A stretch of DNA of 64,000 bases from a virus: the IMG/VR virus record IMGVR_UViG_3300005264_000064, positions 1 to 64,000 of that record; one strand, given 5' to 3'. The translations under genes were made by a program, and so were the position numbers. The notes under the pieces are model-generated. The model ran no database searches, was not told the origin of the DNA, and worked only from the letters and a program-made list of their open reading frames with translations. Below, one piece after another: positions 37,485 through 46,426 of the stretch (position 1 is the first letter of the stretch; the number at the start of each line of letters is the position of its first letter).

Positions 37485-38840
37485 TTATGTTAATAAATCT
37501 TTACTAAAGATATTTTCTGACCATTCCGCCATATTACTACGGATAACTTTTGACAAGTTAACAGCGTGTAGGTGGATTAGTGGCTGGGGTTTTGTTGCCT
37601 CGTTCATTAAAACAGAGAGGCCGTTGTTGAATTTGGTGACATACTGGTTATCAATCTGACGTTGAGAGCCTATAATGATTACTTTGCAGTCTTTACCAAT
37701 ACGCGTTAGCATCTTCTGGAGTGAAGCTTTAGATTGACCTTGTACTTCATCTATGATAATGACAGCGTTAGTGAACGTACGTCCTCTGAGGCCGAGGCCT
37801 GTTAGGAGTTGTATGTTGTAACTTTCGTAAGCGTCTGCTATTTTGCTTTGTATCATAGCCTCGTAGCCTGATTGTGAGCCTTTCTTCTTTGAGTACTTAG
37901 CTCGCATAATGTGTTCTAGTGAGTCTTCTACCGGGGTGAAGTACGGGTTGACCTTTTCATCATTACCGGAGCGGAAGCCCATTTCCTCGATTTTTTCAAC
38001 GTCGTCGATTGAGGCCCTGATGTATACTATTGAATCGTAGGGATTGTTGCCTTTGACTAGCCTCATAGCGTTGGAAAGAGTTACCAGGGTTTTACCGGAG
38101 CCCGCTCTTGCCTCGCATATTATAACATCGATGTCTGGGCGTTGTATTGCCCTGCTTAGGAGGAGTTGCTCAGCGCCTATCGGATTAACTTCCTGTTTAC
38201 GTAGTTCAGCCTCAGTTGCACGGCCTATGATTTCGATTACTCCACGGTGGACAATGCCTAGTTTGGTATTGCCTGACGTTAGGTCAGTGAATATGTAATT
38301 GTGGTTTTCTAGAGTGTAGTCTGGGTCTATTTCCGCAATAGCTGCGTTATGCAGATTTGGGAAGAACTCAGAGGGTACATTGAGGTGTTTTGTGAACTTA
38401 TATGTAGTCTGTTCAACTTCTTTTAGGTCAGAGACCTTGAGACCTTTAGCCATTGCTTGTATGCGGCAGGCTACGTCATTTGACATGAACGTTGTGTCGC
38501 AGAAGGAATTGTATGCAGTGGCGATTGAGATTATCTTCTGGTCGTTATTGCTGTTTTCCGGGTACGAGGGTGCTGATACTATCTTGATGGTGACATCGTC
38601 TATGATCAATGTGGCTTCTGTTAGGTTGCCTATGACGTTGTTGATCTTGATGTTAGTGGATTGTGCCAGAAGACGGCCGAATGCTCTTGCTTGATAGCCG
38701 AGTTCGTTTAAGAGTGTCTTCTTGGTATCGAGTTCCTGGACTACGGTCTCAGGAAGAACTATTGTATAGTCCTGCCCTAGTGTGAGGATGTTATTGTGGT
38801 CTAGTAGGATGATGTTTGTGTCGAGGACTAAATGTTTCAT
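37485..38840 (-). CDS. phoH: PIN-PhoH ATPase
   Basis: A 451-aa two-domain protein. The N-terminal PIN-type ribonuclease domain (KHLVLDTNIILLDH, then acidic VVQELDTKK) is followed by a PhoH ATPase: Walker A ARAGSGKTLVT, Walker B VIIIDEVQGQ and the GSQRQIDN sensor. PhoH2-type enzymes act as RNA helicase and nuclease. The ATG at 38840 overlaps the ClpP-like stop (ATGA). PhoH is frequent in marine phages. Confidence 0.85.
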   Translation of the reverse strand: MKHLVLDTNIILLDHNNILTLGQDYTIVLPETVVQELDTKKTLLNELGYQARAFGRLLAQSTNIKINNVIGNLTEATLIIDDVTIKIVSAPSYPENSNNDQKIISIATAYNSFCDTTFMSNDVACRIQAMAKGLKVSDLKEVEQTTYKFTKHLNVPSEFFPNLHNAAIAEIDPDYTLENHNYIFTDLTSGNTKLGIVHRGVIEIIGRATEAELRKQEVNPIGAEQLLLSRAIQRPDIDVIICEARAGSGKTLVTLSNAMRLVKGNNPYDSIVYIRASIDDVEKIEEMGFRSGNDEKVNPYFTPVEDSLEHIMRAKYSKKKGSQSGYEAMIQSKIADAYESYNIQLLTGLGLRGRTFTNAVIIIDEVQGQSKASLQKMLTRIGKDCKVIIIGSQRQIDNQYVTKFNNGLSVLMNEATKPQPLIHLHAVNLSKVIRSNMAEWSENIFSKDLLT

Positions 38841-39403
38841 GCTGCTACCTTTCTGTCCCAACGTTCCTTGACTTCTTCACTGTTGAGCCACATGTCACGG
38901 CCGTCGATTACAGCGTCCATTTCGTCTTCTGTAAGGAAACCTGCGTAGGCTGTTCTGAAGAACTCGTTGAGGTGTGCATCCTGGAATTTTTGCTGACTTT
39001 TCAACTCGTGACCTTTACCTTGTAGGCCACTACTGTAGTTGTGTACCATAAATGACAGGTGGTCGGATATTATTATACGATGGGCGAACATCGGGATTAT
39101 AGTACCCGCTGAGGCAACTGTGCCTGTTAGGTGTGCAATAACTATGCCCTGGGTGTTCTTCATTGCATCGCAAATAGCTAGAGCTGAGTCGATTACACCG
39201 CCAGGGGTGTTGATATGGAGAATTAGCTGTTCACCTTTGTCGAGGGTGCTAATTGAAAATGCTAACTTGTTGTACATAAAGGGGTCTTCAATACTTCCAT
39301 GCAGGTAGGCGTGATACACGTCCTTAGATTTGATTATGGGTACCTCATGGTCCCAGACTGACTTGTCGTCTACTTTTGGCTCGTGCGGGATTATTATTTC
39401 CAT
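38837..39403 (-). CDS. ClpP-like serine protease
   Basis: A 188-aa ClpP/crotonase-fold protease: ILHINTPGGVIDSALAI (oxyanion strand), GTVASAGTII (nucleophilic Ser), FMVHNYSSG (His), with an acidic residue in DGRDMWLNSEE completing the triad. No Clp ATPase is seen nearby. In many phages such proteins serve as prohead protease, but here the gene lies among metabolic genes, so it may instead use a host Clp partner or act alone. It overlaps PhoH (ATGA) and starts by TAATG. Confidence 0.8.
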   Translation of the reverse strand: MEIIIPHEPKVDDKSVWDHEVPIIKSKDVYHAYLHGSIEDPFMYNKLAFSISTLDKGEQLILHINTPGGVIDSALAICDAMKNTQGIVIAHLTGTVASAGTIIPMFAHRIIISDHLSFMVHNYSSGLQGKGHELKSQQKFQDAHLNEFFRTAYAGFLTEDEMDAVIDGRDMWLNSEEVKERWDRKVAA

Positions 39404-39684
39404 TAAGTTTCCTTTACTGTAATTTCTTTAGTTCGATTTACTATCACGTTTTCTACGAATGTGATCAGTATATTGTCTATTGTGTCGAACGGACTTGACT
39501 CATGTTGCACGTTTATTTGCTTTATGGCAAATGCCGCTACTGCGCCTTTGGCAAGTTCACGTATTCGAGGTTTTATGTACGCAAGGATTTCCTCCTCAAC
39601 TCTGTCAATGAGTTCGGACTGGATTGCCTGCTTAGCGAATTCTGTTGCAACGCGGTCGTTATCGTGAGTTGGTACTGATGCCAT
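39403..39684 (-). CDS. Small helical protein, function unknown
   Basis: A 93-aa protein. Two adjacent ATGs follow AAGGAGG; the second (39684) has the better six-base spacing. The sequence is helical (ELIDRVEEEILAYIKPRI, AVAAFAIKQINVQ) with a short polar tail. It overlaps the upstream gene by 26 bases and the ClpP-like gene by TAATG. No family recognised. Confidence 0.5.
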   Translation of the reverse strand: MASVPTHDNDRVATEFAKQAIQSELIDRVEEEILAYIKPRIRELAKGAVAAFAIKQINVQHESSPFDTIDNILITFVENVIVNRTKEITVKET

Positions 39685-40231
39685 CATGTTCCTCCTTAGT
39701 GGCTGATTTCTTACTTTCGAAGTATTGAAGGAATGCTGCATTCGTTGCTGCATGGTCTAGGTGTGAAAGTCCGGACTCTGGGTCGTGACTTTCTCCTGCT
39801 CTGTAAGCTTCAAGGTGGCGATATAGGGCATCGAGGTAGCGTTCTTCTGCATTATCGACGAGTTGCCAGTTGTTGGGGCCATACTTGGAGGCACCAAAAG
39901 TAAGAACTTCTGCAATGCCTTTGATAGCAACTGGTGGGACTAAGGAGTACCGTAATTTACCAGTATCGTACTTACGACCCTTAGTGGGGGTGTTTTTGGT
40001 AGTCTGCAGTATACAACTTATACAGTAGTCTGAGCCTGATTCAGCAGACTTTTTTCCACATTTAGTGCACGTAGGTGTTTTGTCTTCGTATTCGAACGAG
40101 TACTCCTTGTCTTCGATGGATTGCCGTATTGCAGCTCTCAGGACTTCGTTAGGTAGTTTTTTACTCTCACTAGCTGATGTGTATTTGTCGCAAGTATTTT
40201 TTGCTTCATGAATGTGTGCTTCTAGGCTCAT
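39659..40231 (-). CDS. dATP/dGTP pyrophosphohydrolase-like (PF18909 type)
   Basis: A 190-aa protein. A small zinc-ribbon-like CTKCGKK...YCISC lies at about 54-74. A domain typical of phage dATP/dGTP diphosphohydrolases (MazZ-related) follows: GRKYDTGKLRYSLVPP, VLTFGASKYGPNNWQ, RYLDALYRHLEAYRAGE, LSHLDHAATNAAFL. It should shape dNTP pools during phage DNA synthesis. MazZ homologues can belong to 2-aminoadenine DNA pathways, but no PurZ is visible. The start is by ATGA overlap with a small gene upstream. Confidence 0.75.
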   Translation of the reverse strand: MSLEAHIHEAKNTCDKYTSASESKKLPNEVLRAAIRQSIEDKEYSFEYEDKTPTCTKCGKKSAESGSDYCISCILQTTKNTPTKGRKYDTGKLRYSLVPPVAIKGIAEVLTFGASKYGPNNWQLVDNAEERYLDALYRHLEAYRAGESHDPESGLSHLDHAATNAAFLQYFESKKSATKEEHDGISTNSR

Positions 40232-40395
40232 GTCAGCAGCTTTATCAGAGTCTTACGGGTTGGGCCTTTCTTTGGGGAACGGATCATGGAAGGGTTTGCT
40301 TTACATAAAGCCTTCATGTTGTCGTAGCCACATAAGCGGATGATTTGTTTCTTGGATAAGAGCAGTAAGTCTGCTCTTGTATATTCTGTTGGCAT
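40228..40395 (-). CDS. 55-aa protein, SAP/HeH-like helices possible
   Basis: A short ORF starting MPTEYTRADLLLLSKKQI behind a strong AAGGAGG site, and ending in ATGA overlap with the next gene. The sequence (RADLLLLSKKQIIRLCGY, then basic RSPKKGPTRKTLIKLL) looks like a small helix-extended-helix DNA- or RNA-binding unit, but this is only an impression. Confidence 0.55.
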   Translation of the reverse strand: MPTEYTRADLLLLSKKQIIRLCGYDNMKALCKANPSMIRSPKKGPTRKTLIKLLT

Positions 40396-40404
40396 TGCGC
40401 CTCC

Positions 40405-40881
40405 TTAGAATAACTTGAATTTTCCGAAGATTGTCCATAGCTGGTAGCTGCGGAGATGTTCGAGAAAAGATGATGAGTCTTGGGTACTCTCTTTGGCTGA
40501 TTGTAGAGCCTTAAGAGTAGACGCCTTTGTGTGAGGAATGTCACACTTGGAGCAGTCACAATGTTTGACGTTGCCTGTTGTAAATACAGCGCTAAATCTG
40601 CTATTAATTGTGCATATAGATTCAGTGATGTATCCCTGGATGTCAGGTGCTGGGTTGTCTACTACTTTGAAGTGAGGACAAGCACACTGGAAACAGTTGA
40701 GGTCTTTCATATTGTGACAGCGTGTGTTCGACTTGTAGAGAGGACAGAAGTCTGGCTCATTCTTTCGCATGTTATCGTACATGAAGTACTGATAGACTGC
40801 CTCCGGGGATTTATCCCGGAGTGAGCCATAGATTGCTGCAACTTTCTTCGAGTGTTCAGCTGACCATTCTGAATATGTCAT
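40405..40881 (-). CDS. Cys-rich small-domain protein
   Basis: A 158-aa protein with about ten Cys in the pattern of the Cys-rich small domain (PF04071 type): DFCPLYKSNTRCHNM, LNCFQCACPHFK, KHCDCSKCDIPHTK. It probably binds zinc or an Fe-S cluster; function is unknown. ATG 40881 is chosen for its AAAGGAA. It lies directly downstream of the class II ribonucleotide reductase, so a redox role is possible. Confidence 0.6.
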   Translation of the reverse strand: MTYSEWSAEHSKKVAAIYGSLRDKSPEAVYQYFMYDNMRKNEPDFCPLYKSNTRCHNMKDLNCFQCACPHFKVVDNPAPDIQGYITESICTINSRFSAVFTTGNVKHCDCSKCDIPHTKASTLKALQSAKESTQDSSSFLEHLRSYQLWTIFGKFKLF

Positions 40882-40894
40882 GGACGAGGTTCCT

Positions 40895-43800
40895 TTAGAA
40901 TTCGAGTTCACAATTGCCTCCGGAACAACCGGATGATCCTAGAGTGTCCACATCAACGAATTTCTTTGCTGAGAGGTGTGTTGTCCAGTTAATCTCGGAT
41001 GCTGTTGACGTTATTTTCCACCACTTGTGGAGGTTGTAAACGTCTTTGAGGCAGTTGGCGCATTGGTCTTCTGAGTCGAAGTTAAATGCGAATTTCTTGA
41101 AGCGACGTACGAAGTCTCTTTTTAGGAGATCTTTGTGGTCGTCTGTTAGAGTTTCACCATAACCTAAGCATGTACTGATTGCAGTCCACAAGTCATTGTT
41201 GAAGGCAGAAAGTCCTGCTTCAATGAGGGCTGATGTGAATAGTGCTGGTTGGCCATAGGTTTCAACGATTTGCTCGTGTGTGAATACCTCTGTGAACGGT
41301 GCTTGTGGGTACGCCCTATCTCCTGCTGCTGATAGGAGTGATACTCCGCAGAGTGAGCGACGGTTTTCGTAGATGTAGTCTGTAACAGCATCCCAGTCGT
41401 CTACTGTTATCGTGTTTGAGACGTTGTGTTTGAGGAATGGTTTAACGCACAGGTCGTGGTTTGTTCCATGCTCGATCCAGTAGTCTTGTGCTAATTTAAC
41501 GTATTCTAGCTGCTTTACACCTAGTAAGTCTGACTTGTAAATTGAGCCTTCGATAGGTTCGATTGGAAACCCTATGGTGTAGTCTAACGAAGACCATACT
41601 GATGTCTCTACCATAGAGGGGTTTGTTGCTGCGAATAGCTGTCCTACTTCTGTCTCCTTGTTCATTTGAACGTGACGGATGTACCGTGGCGAGTGTTCGC
41701 CATGAATGCCTGATGCAGTGCCTAGAAGGACACTAGCGTTGCCGCTGGGCTTCACGCAAGTTACTCTTGCTGCTTGGTTGATACCTATTAATGCTGCTAC
41801 TGTTTTATTCCAATACTTAACCTCATTTGCACCATCAATCATGTTCTTTTTGTCGAATAGAACCTCTGGGTTGTTCATCCATCCAGTAACCCCGACACCT
41901 ATTAGGGCTTCACGGTCGACGATTTCCTTAGTAGCTTTTGAGACATACGAGAAGTCCGTATAACCCGCCTGTAGTGTACCGATAATGGCACCTGCCTTAC
42001 ATTGAGCTAAGAATTTTTCTCTAGTCGTACTTAAGCTACCATTCAGTTCTGAAAGGTTGCACATCTGGAATCCTGACCTGCCATCCGGGGTGTACCCTTG
42101 CATACCAATTTCGACGCAAGGGTTGAAGAGAATGTCTAGGTCGTCTGTCCAAACAAAGCCAGGTTCACCAGAATGTTTAACTGACTCCATAATAGATGTG
42201 AATTGTTCCTTAGTAGTATCAGAGCGGAGTAGTACTGCTGAATTATTACTACGTCCTCTTTGTGAGGCTTTTTCCCACCAGTCTCCTGTCTTACATGTAA
42301 TCATATCTTGGTCGTCGGCGGAGAACATGCAGATAGTGGCTGCTCTTCGTACTCCTCCTGAGATTACCGCATCTGCTATGTGCATGACACAGTCATAGGC
42401 TGCTAGTGTTGTTAGGCGAGTTTGACCGTTGCTTAAGAGTGACTTGATTAAATTCTCAATTTTGTCTAGTGCTTTACGTAGTGGTTCTGGGCCAGGTGCC
42501 TTGAAGCCTCCTGAGATCTCAGCGCCTTTTGGGCGAATTTGTGATAGGTCAAAGTAGACGGGGTGTCCGCTGTTAGGTTGATCGACGAAGAAGGAATTCA
42601 TCAGGGCTTGAACTGCGTCAGCCCACCCTTCAATTGAGTCGTCTACTATGTGGTTGATAGGTGTACCTGAACGTTTAGCTATAGCTGGGAGTTTGGCAAT
42701 GTGTTGCTTTTGCACTGAGAAGCCGACACCGCAGCCGCATAACATCAGCCAGAAGCACTCGCCGAAGAAGTCTGGGCGATCAAGGTAGGATGCTGTGCAG
42801 TTACCTGTCACTATCCCGCCTTCTAGAAGGAAAGAATGGTCGTCTTCTACTTCAAGGCACCAAACTTCTTCAGTCCCTAGGGGACTGATATCAGTAACTT
42901 TAGTTACTGCTGAGGTCTTTCCTCCTGGATGGTCTTTTATAGTGAACTTAATAGTGTACGGGCGTATGCCATAGTTAGTGACTTGATTTGTCAATTCTGT
43001 CTCACTAGTTATAGTAATACCAGCTATCGGAAAGCACTTTCTGATGAAATTGATGTGTTCTAAATCAGAGGCTTGTATAGAGGTATAGCGTTTGCCAGAC
43101 TTGTTTTTAGCCTTCTCACCATCTGCTTGTAAGTAACCTGCAACAAATGCACGGATTAGACGTGGTTCGTCTACTGAAGGGTCTGGGGAAGTTTTCTTAT
43201 ATGTCCCGGTGTAGGCATAAAAATCCCCAGCAAGAGACTCAGTAGTGGATGTTTTGAAGCCTAGGCGACTGAAACGCTCAGCGAATTGCTTATCATGACC
43301 ACATAAGCGGATGTGAGAGTGCTTGCCGTTTATGGCTCCGTCCCCGTAGACTAAACCGTATAGCCAGTACTTTTGTTCGTCTGTTGGCGCTGTGTCGAAG
43401 TTAAAATCTCCGAAATAGTCAAACGGCTTTAGTAGTTTGTCTCCTACGGCTAATGCTGTAGTGTCTGTGCCATCAGCGAGTAACCATCTGTGGTCTTTCG
43501 TGACTTGTTTAGTGTAAATGTTTGTCCCACGCTGAATAGTTATTGAATACAACTGCTGAGTGCCGTAGTTCTTGACTACTGCTTTTTTCCAAGCACCAGT
43601 ATGTGTAAGTACTCGAATGTTGGCTCCATCTACAAAGTTGTTGAAAGATCTGAGGCCTTCTGAGGTTACAAAAGTTGTATTAGCTGAGAAGCAGTTATAC
43701 ATCTTTGCGTTCTTGCTTAAGAGTTGCTCCCCTCCGAATTGAAGAGCTCTTTGAGCACCTAGTATTTCCTTGTTAGTGTATGCGTCTTGAGCATACTGGA

Positions 43801-43969
43801 TTAAAGACTCAAGTTCCGGTGTCATTACTGACTTGTAGCGGGTGCGATGCATCTGCATTACACGAGCGACAGCCTCAGGCCACGTTTCATAGCGGCTGAG
43901 GTTATTGTCGTATCTAGCATATGACTCATAGAACTTGGCGTCTGCCATGAGCTGTGCTGTCTTAGTCAT
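40895..43969 (-). CDS. Class II ribonucleoside-triphosphate reductase with intein
   Basis: A 1024-aa precursor; removing the 298-aa intein leaves about 726 aa, the size of monomeric B12-dependent RTPR. Extein landmarks: LQFGGEQLLSKNAKMYN before the intein, then CTASYLDRPDFFGECFWLML and GCGVGFSVQKQH. Later come NPCVEIGMQ, FQMCNLSEL (radical Cys region) and the C-terminal redox pair SSGCSGGNCELEF. It reduces NTPs to dNTPs using adenosylcobalamin, independent of oxygen. HU lies immediately upstream. Confidence 0.9.
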   Translation of the reverse strand: MTKTAQLMADAKFYESYARYDNNLSRYETWPEAVARVMQMHRTRYKSVMTPELESLIQYAQDAYTNKEILGAQRALQFGGEQLLSKNAKMYNCFSANTTFVTSEGLRSFNNFVDGANIRVLTHTGAWKKAVVKNYGTQQLYSITIQRGTNIYTKQVTKDHRWLLADGTDTTALAVGDKLLKPFDYFGDFNFDTAPTDEQKYWLYGLVYGDGAINGKHSHIRLCGHDKQFAERFSRLGFKTSTTESLAGDFYAYTGTYKKTSPDPSVDEPRLIRAFVAGYLQADGEKAKNKSGKRYTSIQASDLEHINFIRKCFPIAGITITSETELTNQVTNYGIRPYTIKFTIKDHPGGKTSAVTKVTDISPLGTEEVWCLEVEDDHSFLLEGGIVTGNCTASYLDRPDFFGECFWLMLCGCGVGFSVQKQHIAKLPAIAKRSGTPINHIVDDSIEGWADAVQALMNSFFVDQPNSGHPVYFDLSQIRPKGAEISGGFKAPGPEPLRKALDKIENLIKSLLSNGQTRLTTLAAYDCVMHIADAVISGGVRRAATICMFSADDQDMITCKTGDWWEKASQRGRSNNSAVLLRSDTTKEQFTSIMESVKHSGEPGFVWTDDLDILFNPCVEIGMQGYTPDGRSGFQMCNLSELNGSLSTTREKFLAQCKAGAIIGTLQAGYTDFSYVSKATKEIVDREALIGVGVTGWMNNPEVLFDKKNMIDGANEVKYWNKTVAALIGINQAARVTCVKPSGNASVLLGTASGIHGEHSPRYIRHVQMNKETEVGQLFAATNPSMVETSVWSSLDYTIGFPIEPIEGSIYKSDLLGVKQLEYVKLAQDYWIEHGTNHDLCVKPFLKHNVSNTITVDDWDAVTDYIYENRRSLCGVSLLSAAGDRAYPQAPFTEVFTHEQIVETYGQPALFTSALIEAGLSAFNNDLWTAISTCLGYGETLTDDHKDLLKRDFVRRFKKFAFNFDSEDQCANCLKDVYNLHKWWKITSTASEINWTTHLSAKKFVDVDTLGSSGCSGGNCELEF
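42800..43693 (-). mobile_element. LAGLIDADG intein in ribonucleotide reductase
   Basis: Intein of 298 aa (precursor residues 93-390). It starts CFSANTTFVTSEG (nucleophile Cys1) and has the block B-like TKDHRWLL. It carries two DOD homing-endonuclease motifs, YGLVYGDGAI and VAGYLQADGE, and ends EVWCLEVEDDHSFLLEG...VTGN, followed by extein Cys. The penultimate residue is Gly instead of the usual His. Insertion is within the conserved active-site region (MYN/CTAS), a common intein target. Confidence 0.9.
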
Positions 43970-43971
43970 AG

Positions 43972-44211
43972 CTAAGCTACTTGTAGCTTAAAGGCTTCAA
44001 ATGGACGGAATTTAGGCACTACTTTGCCGTTTGCTAGCTTGAACGGTTCGAACTTGCCGAAGCCGGCGATGCTGACAGTGTTACCTTCACTTACTTCTGT
44101 AGTGATGATGCCGAAGAAATCCTCTACGAATCTCCTAGACTGTACTTTTGTTTCGAAGTTATCGAATTCGTACACGCGCTCGATTAAAGCGTCTTTGTTA
44201 AATGTTGCCAT
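43972..44211 (-). CDS. HU/IHF-type DNA-binding protein
   Basis: A 79-aa protein, slightly shorter than HU (90 aa). It has the HU N-terminal helices (FNKDALIERVYEFDNFETKV), the GNTVSIAGFGKFEPFK core and a shortened DNA-binding arm with the FRPFEAFKLQ end. It bends and compacts DNA and may aid replication or recombination. GGAAC lies before the ATG; it is upstream of the reductase in the same operon. Confidence 0.85.
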   Translation of the reverse strand: MATFNKDALIERVYEFDNFETKVQSRRFVEDFFGIITTEVSEGNTVSIAGFGKFEPFKLANGKVVPKFRPFEAFKLQVA

Positions 44212-44222
44212 GTGTGGTTCCT

Positions 44223-44516
44223 TTACAATTTTATTAGTGTTCTGCTGATGCAGACACCATTGTCGTCAAACGTCTCTGATAGTTTGACACCTGGTACGAA
44301 TGTAACGGCCTCTGCTACGTTGCCGTACTGTTGTGTAGTAACTTGAGCTACGCAGCCTATTGGTGTTTCCATTACCTTAGTGGACTTCATCCATTCTTCT
44401 GCAACGCTCGATGCTTTGCTTAAGAGCTTGAATTTGTCACCGTCGCCCCAGAATACTATATCTTTGACGTTCTTTGTAGCTCCGTTTGAGTCGGTGTTAC
44501 TGAGTGTTTTTGTCAT
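44223..44516 (-). CDS. 97-aa protein of unknown function
   Basis: A beta-rich small protein (IVFWGDGDKFKLLSKASSVA, VAQVTTQQYGNVAEAVTFVP). It has AAAGGAG before the ATG and lies between the polymerase and HU genes, so a replication accessory role is plausible. No motif recognised. Confidence 0.55.
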   Translation of the reverse strand: MTKTLSNTDSNGATKNVKDIVFWGDGDKFKLLSKASSVAEEWMKSTKVMETPIGCVAQVTTQQYGNVAEAVTFVPGVKLSETFDDNGVCISRTLIKL

Positions 44517-44563
44517 GTGGCTCCTTTATGTGATGTTGAAGGGTGTTTAGTGGCACACCCTCC

Positions 44564-46417
44564 TTAGCCATGGAATGAGTCGAGGACTGACTGGATGTCG
44601 GAAGTCGATGCGTTGTGCGGGATTTGTCTCATGTCGGCCCAGTCGTATCCGATTTCAGCCGTTGCTTCGTTACGGATGGTCTGGTTGTCCATGAAGTCCC
44701 TTGTTAGAACGGGTACAAGCCAGTTGTTGAGGGCCTGGATGATGACGGGATCGTCGTCTACAACATAGTAGATGGAGTCATAGATGGTGGAAATGCACTC
44801 GATTGAGTCTTGGAGTCCTGAGGCATCTATGAGTTGGTGTACTTTGTTGATTGCCAGTAATGTGAGGAGAGACCAAAACTGGCAGGTGGCGTTATTGAGA
44901 GTACGTATGTCCTTACGAGGCGAGTCGGTGCTAATGTAGCAGCCGAGGCCTAGGTGGATTTTGCCGTTGTCCTTTGCTGTAGGGAGGACGTACTTCTCTC
45001 GGTATTCGGTGATACCGGGATACAAGACTTCGTGGTAACGGTTGAATATGGCTTCAGCCGCGGGTAAAGAGATCTTGAGGGACGAGGCTACCTTTGGCGG
45101 GTATGAGCCATAACTTAAGCCAAACGTGGCAGGCTTTCCTTTTTGTCGGATTGCCTTGAGGGGTTTGTGGCCGTCTTCTACAAGGCGGTAGAACTCGGTG
45201 ACGTCGATTCTAGTGTCGTCGGTGAGGGTCATGTGCTCTGCTATTTCTTCCTTGAAGTACCCGTAGGCATTTAGGCAATGGCCGTCGAGGCCGTCGAGGA
45301 ATATTGAACACTTGTTGGTGTCTCGTGAAAGGGAGGCGATAACACGGTCTTCTAACGCACCGTAATCGATTGCCAGTATCACTTTGCCTGGAGGGGCGAT
45401 GAGGCATTGCTTGACAGGTTTTGCGTAAATTGATCTTGTTGAAGGGAGATTCAACATGTTAGGATTGGAACTTGTTAATCTAAATGATTTCGCTCCGAAG
45501 AGCTTTATGTTTCCGTGTAGTCTTCCATCGTGGGTGTACTCGTAAAACCCGGCGATGAAATTTTGTTTGACTATGGCTGAGAATGAGAAATCAATAAATG
45601 CCTGAGTAAAGTCCTTGATGTCTTCGTTGTCGGTTTCTCTGTTGACGCGTTCTACTTCGTCGCGGTCCCACGATGGTAGACCTGTATCCTTTGATTTCTT
45701 GTCGGATTCCAGGCCGAGCCAGGCGAAGAGCTTACCTTTTTGTAGGGATGAAGCAGGGTTAAACGGTGGAAGTGGTATTGTATCGACGTTGCTAATTAGA
45801 TCGTGGTATGCTCTGTTGTAAATTGTTGCCTTGTCGATTGCTAGTTGCTTCATTGCTGCTTTCGCGTATTTGTTGGATGGTGCTATTTTCTTGGATAGTA
45901 GGAGGCGAATAGCTGGGTGTTGTGACTCGTAACGCTTGCAGAGGCGTGCTGGCCATTTGGGTACACCCGTTGGTAGAGTGTCTGTTGGTGGTACAGGTTT
46001 ATTGGGCATGTCCTCAATTACTTGCTGCATAAAGTAGGAACGATGCTCCATCTTGGAAGGGTCGAATTCTTTTAAATAGTGTTTGGGTGTTCGCATCTTG
46101 GAACGCTTTTCGGCTATGAATTCGGCCTTGAGTGTAGTGTGCTGCAATGTCTGGAATTGCCGGATTAACGGGTTCTTGGCTAGTCTGCGAGTAACATCTG
46201 CTAAGACGTTGTCGAGGACTTGCTCTAGGGCTTCGACTTTAGTGAGGTCGATGGGAATGCCGTTGTGCATGATACGGACGGTGTCTTTGATTAAGTGCTT
46301 ACTGACTTGATGATAGAATTGTCCCTCAGGCGGACTGACTGTTCTAGGTTCAGGAGCAGGTAGTAAGTCGTGGGGGCTGTACCCAGGATCTGAAGTTGAT
46401 GGTATTGTGTATGTCAT
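44564..46417 (-). CDS. Family A DNA polymerase, polymerase domain
   Basis: A 617-aa stand-alone polymerase domain. Motif A is LAIDYGALEDR (D351), motif B is RQKGKPATFGLSYG (R424, K428, F432 at the position of E. coli F762, Y436) and motif C is TIYDSIYYV (D547), with Tyr-Asp-Ser in place of the usual His-Asp-Glu. The 3'-5' exonuclease is a separate gene just upstream, with a 9-base gap and its own AAAGGAG, so the split is genuine. Together they total about 840 aa, like one-piece N4-type polymerases. It replicates the phage genome with the Sak4/SSB and helicase genes nearby. Confidence 0.9.
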   Translation of the reverse strand: MTYTIPSTSDPGYSPHDLLPAPEPRTVSPPEGQFYHQVSKHLIKDTVRIMHNGIPIDLTKVEALEQVLDNVLADVTRRLAKNPLIRQFQTLQHTTLKAEFIAEKRSKMRTPKHYLKEFDPSKMEHRSYFMQQVIEDMPNKPVPPTDTLPTGVPKWPARLCKRYESQHPAIRLLLSKKIAPSNKYAKAAMKQLAIDKATIYNRAYHDLISNVDTIPLPPFNPASSLQKGKLFAWLGLESDKKSKDTGLPSWDRDEVERVNRETDNEDIKDFTQAFIDFSFSAIVKQNFIAGFYEYTHDGRLHGNIKLFGAKSFRLTSSNPNMLNLPSTRSIYAKPVKQCLIAPPGKVILAIDYGALEDRVIASLSRDTNKCSIFLDGLDGHCLNAYGYFKEEIAEHMTLTDDTRIDVTEFYRLVEDGHKPLKAIRQKGKPATFGLSYGSYPPKVASSLKISLPAAEAIFNRYHEVLYPGITEYREKYVLPTAKDNGKIHLGLGCYISTDSPRKDIRTLNNATCQFWSLLTLLAINKVHQLIDASGLQDSIECISTIYDSIYYVVDDDPVIIQALNNWLVPVLTRDFMDNQTIRNEATAEIGYDWADMRQIPHNASTSDIQSVLDSFHG

Positions 46418-46426
46418 TAGTCTCCT

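Noticed and set aside
39659-40231. 2-aminoadenine (Z) genome pathway
   Set aside because: The MazZ-like domain alone is not enough; no PurZ or DatZ-like gene is visible in this window, and PF18909-type proteins are common in phages with normal adenine.
44024-44248. + strand ORFs in the right arm
   Set aside because: All overlap - strand genes with clear motifs and Shine-Dalgarno sites; no independent support was found.
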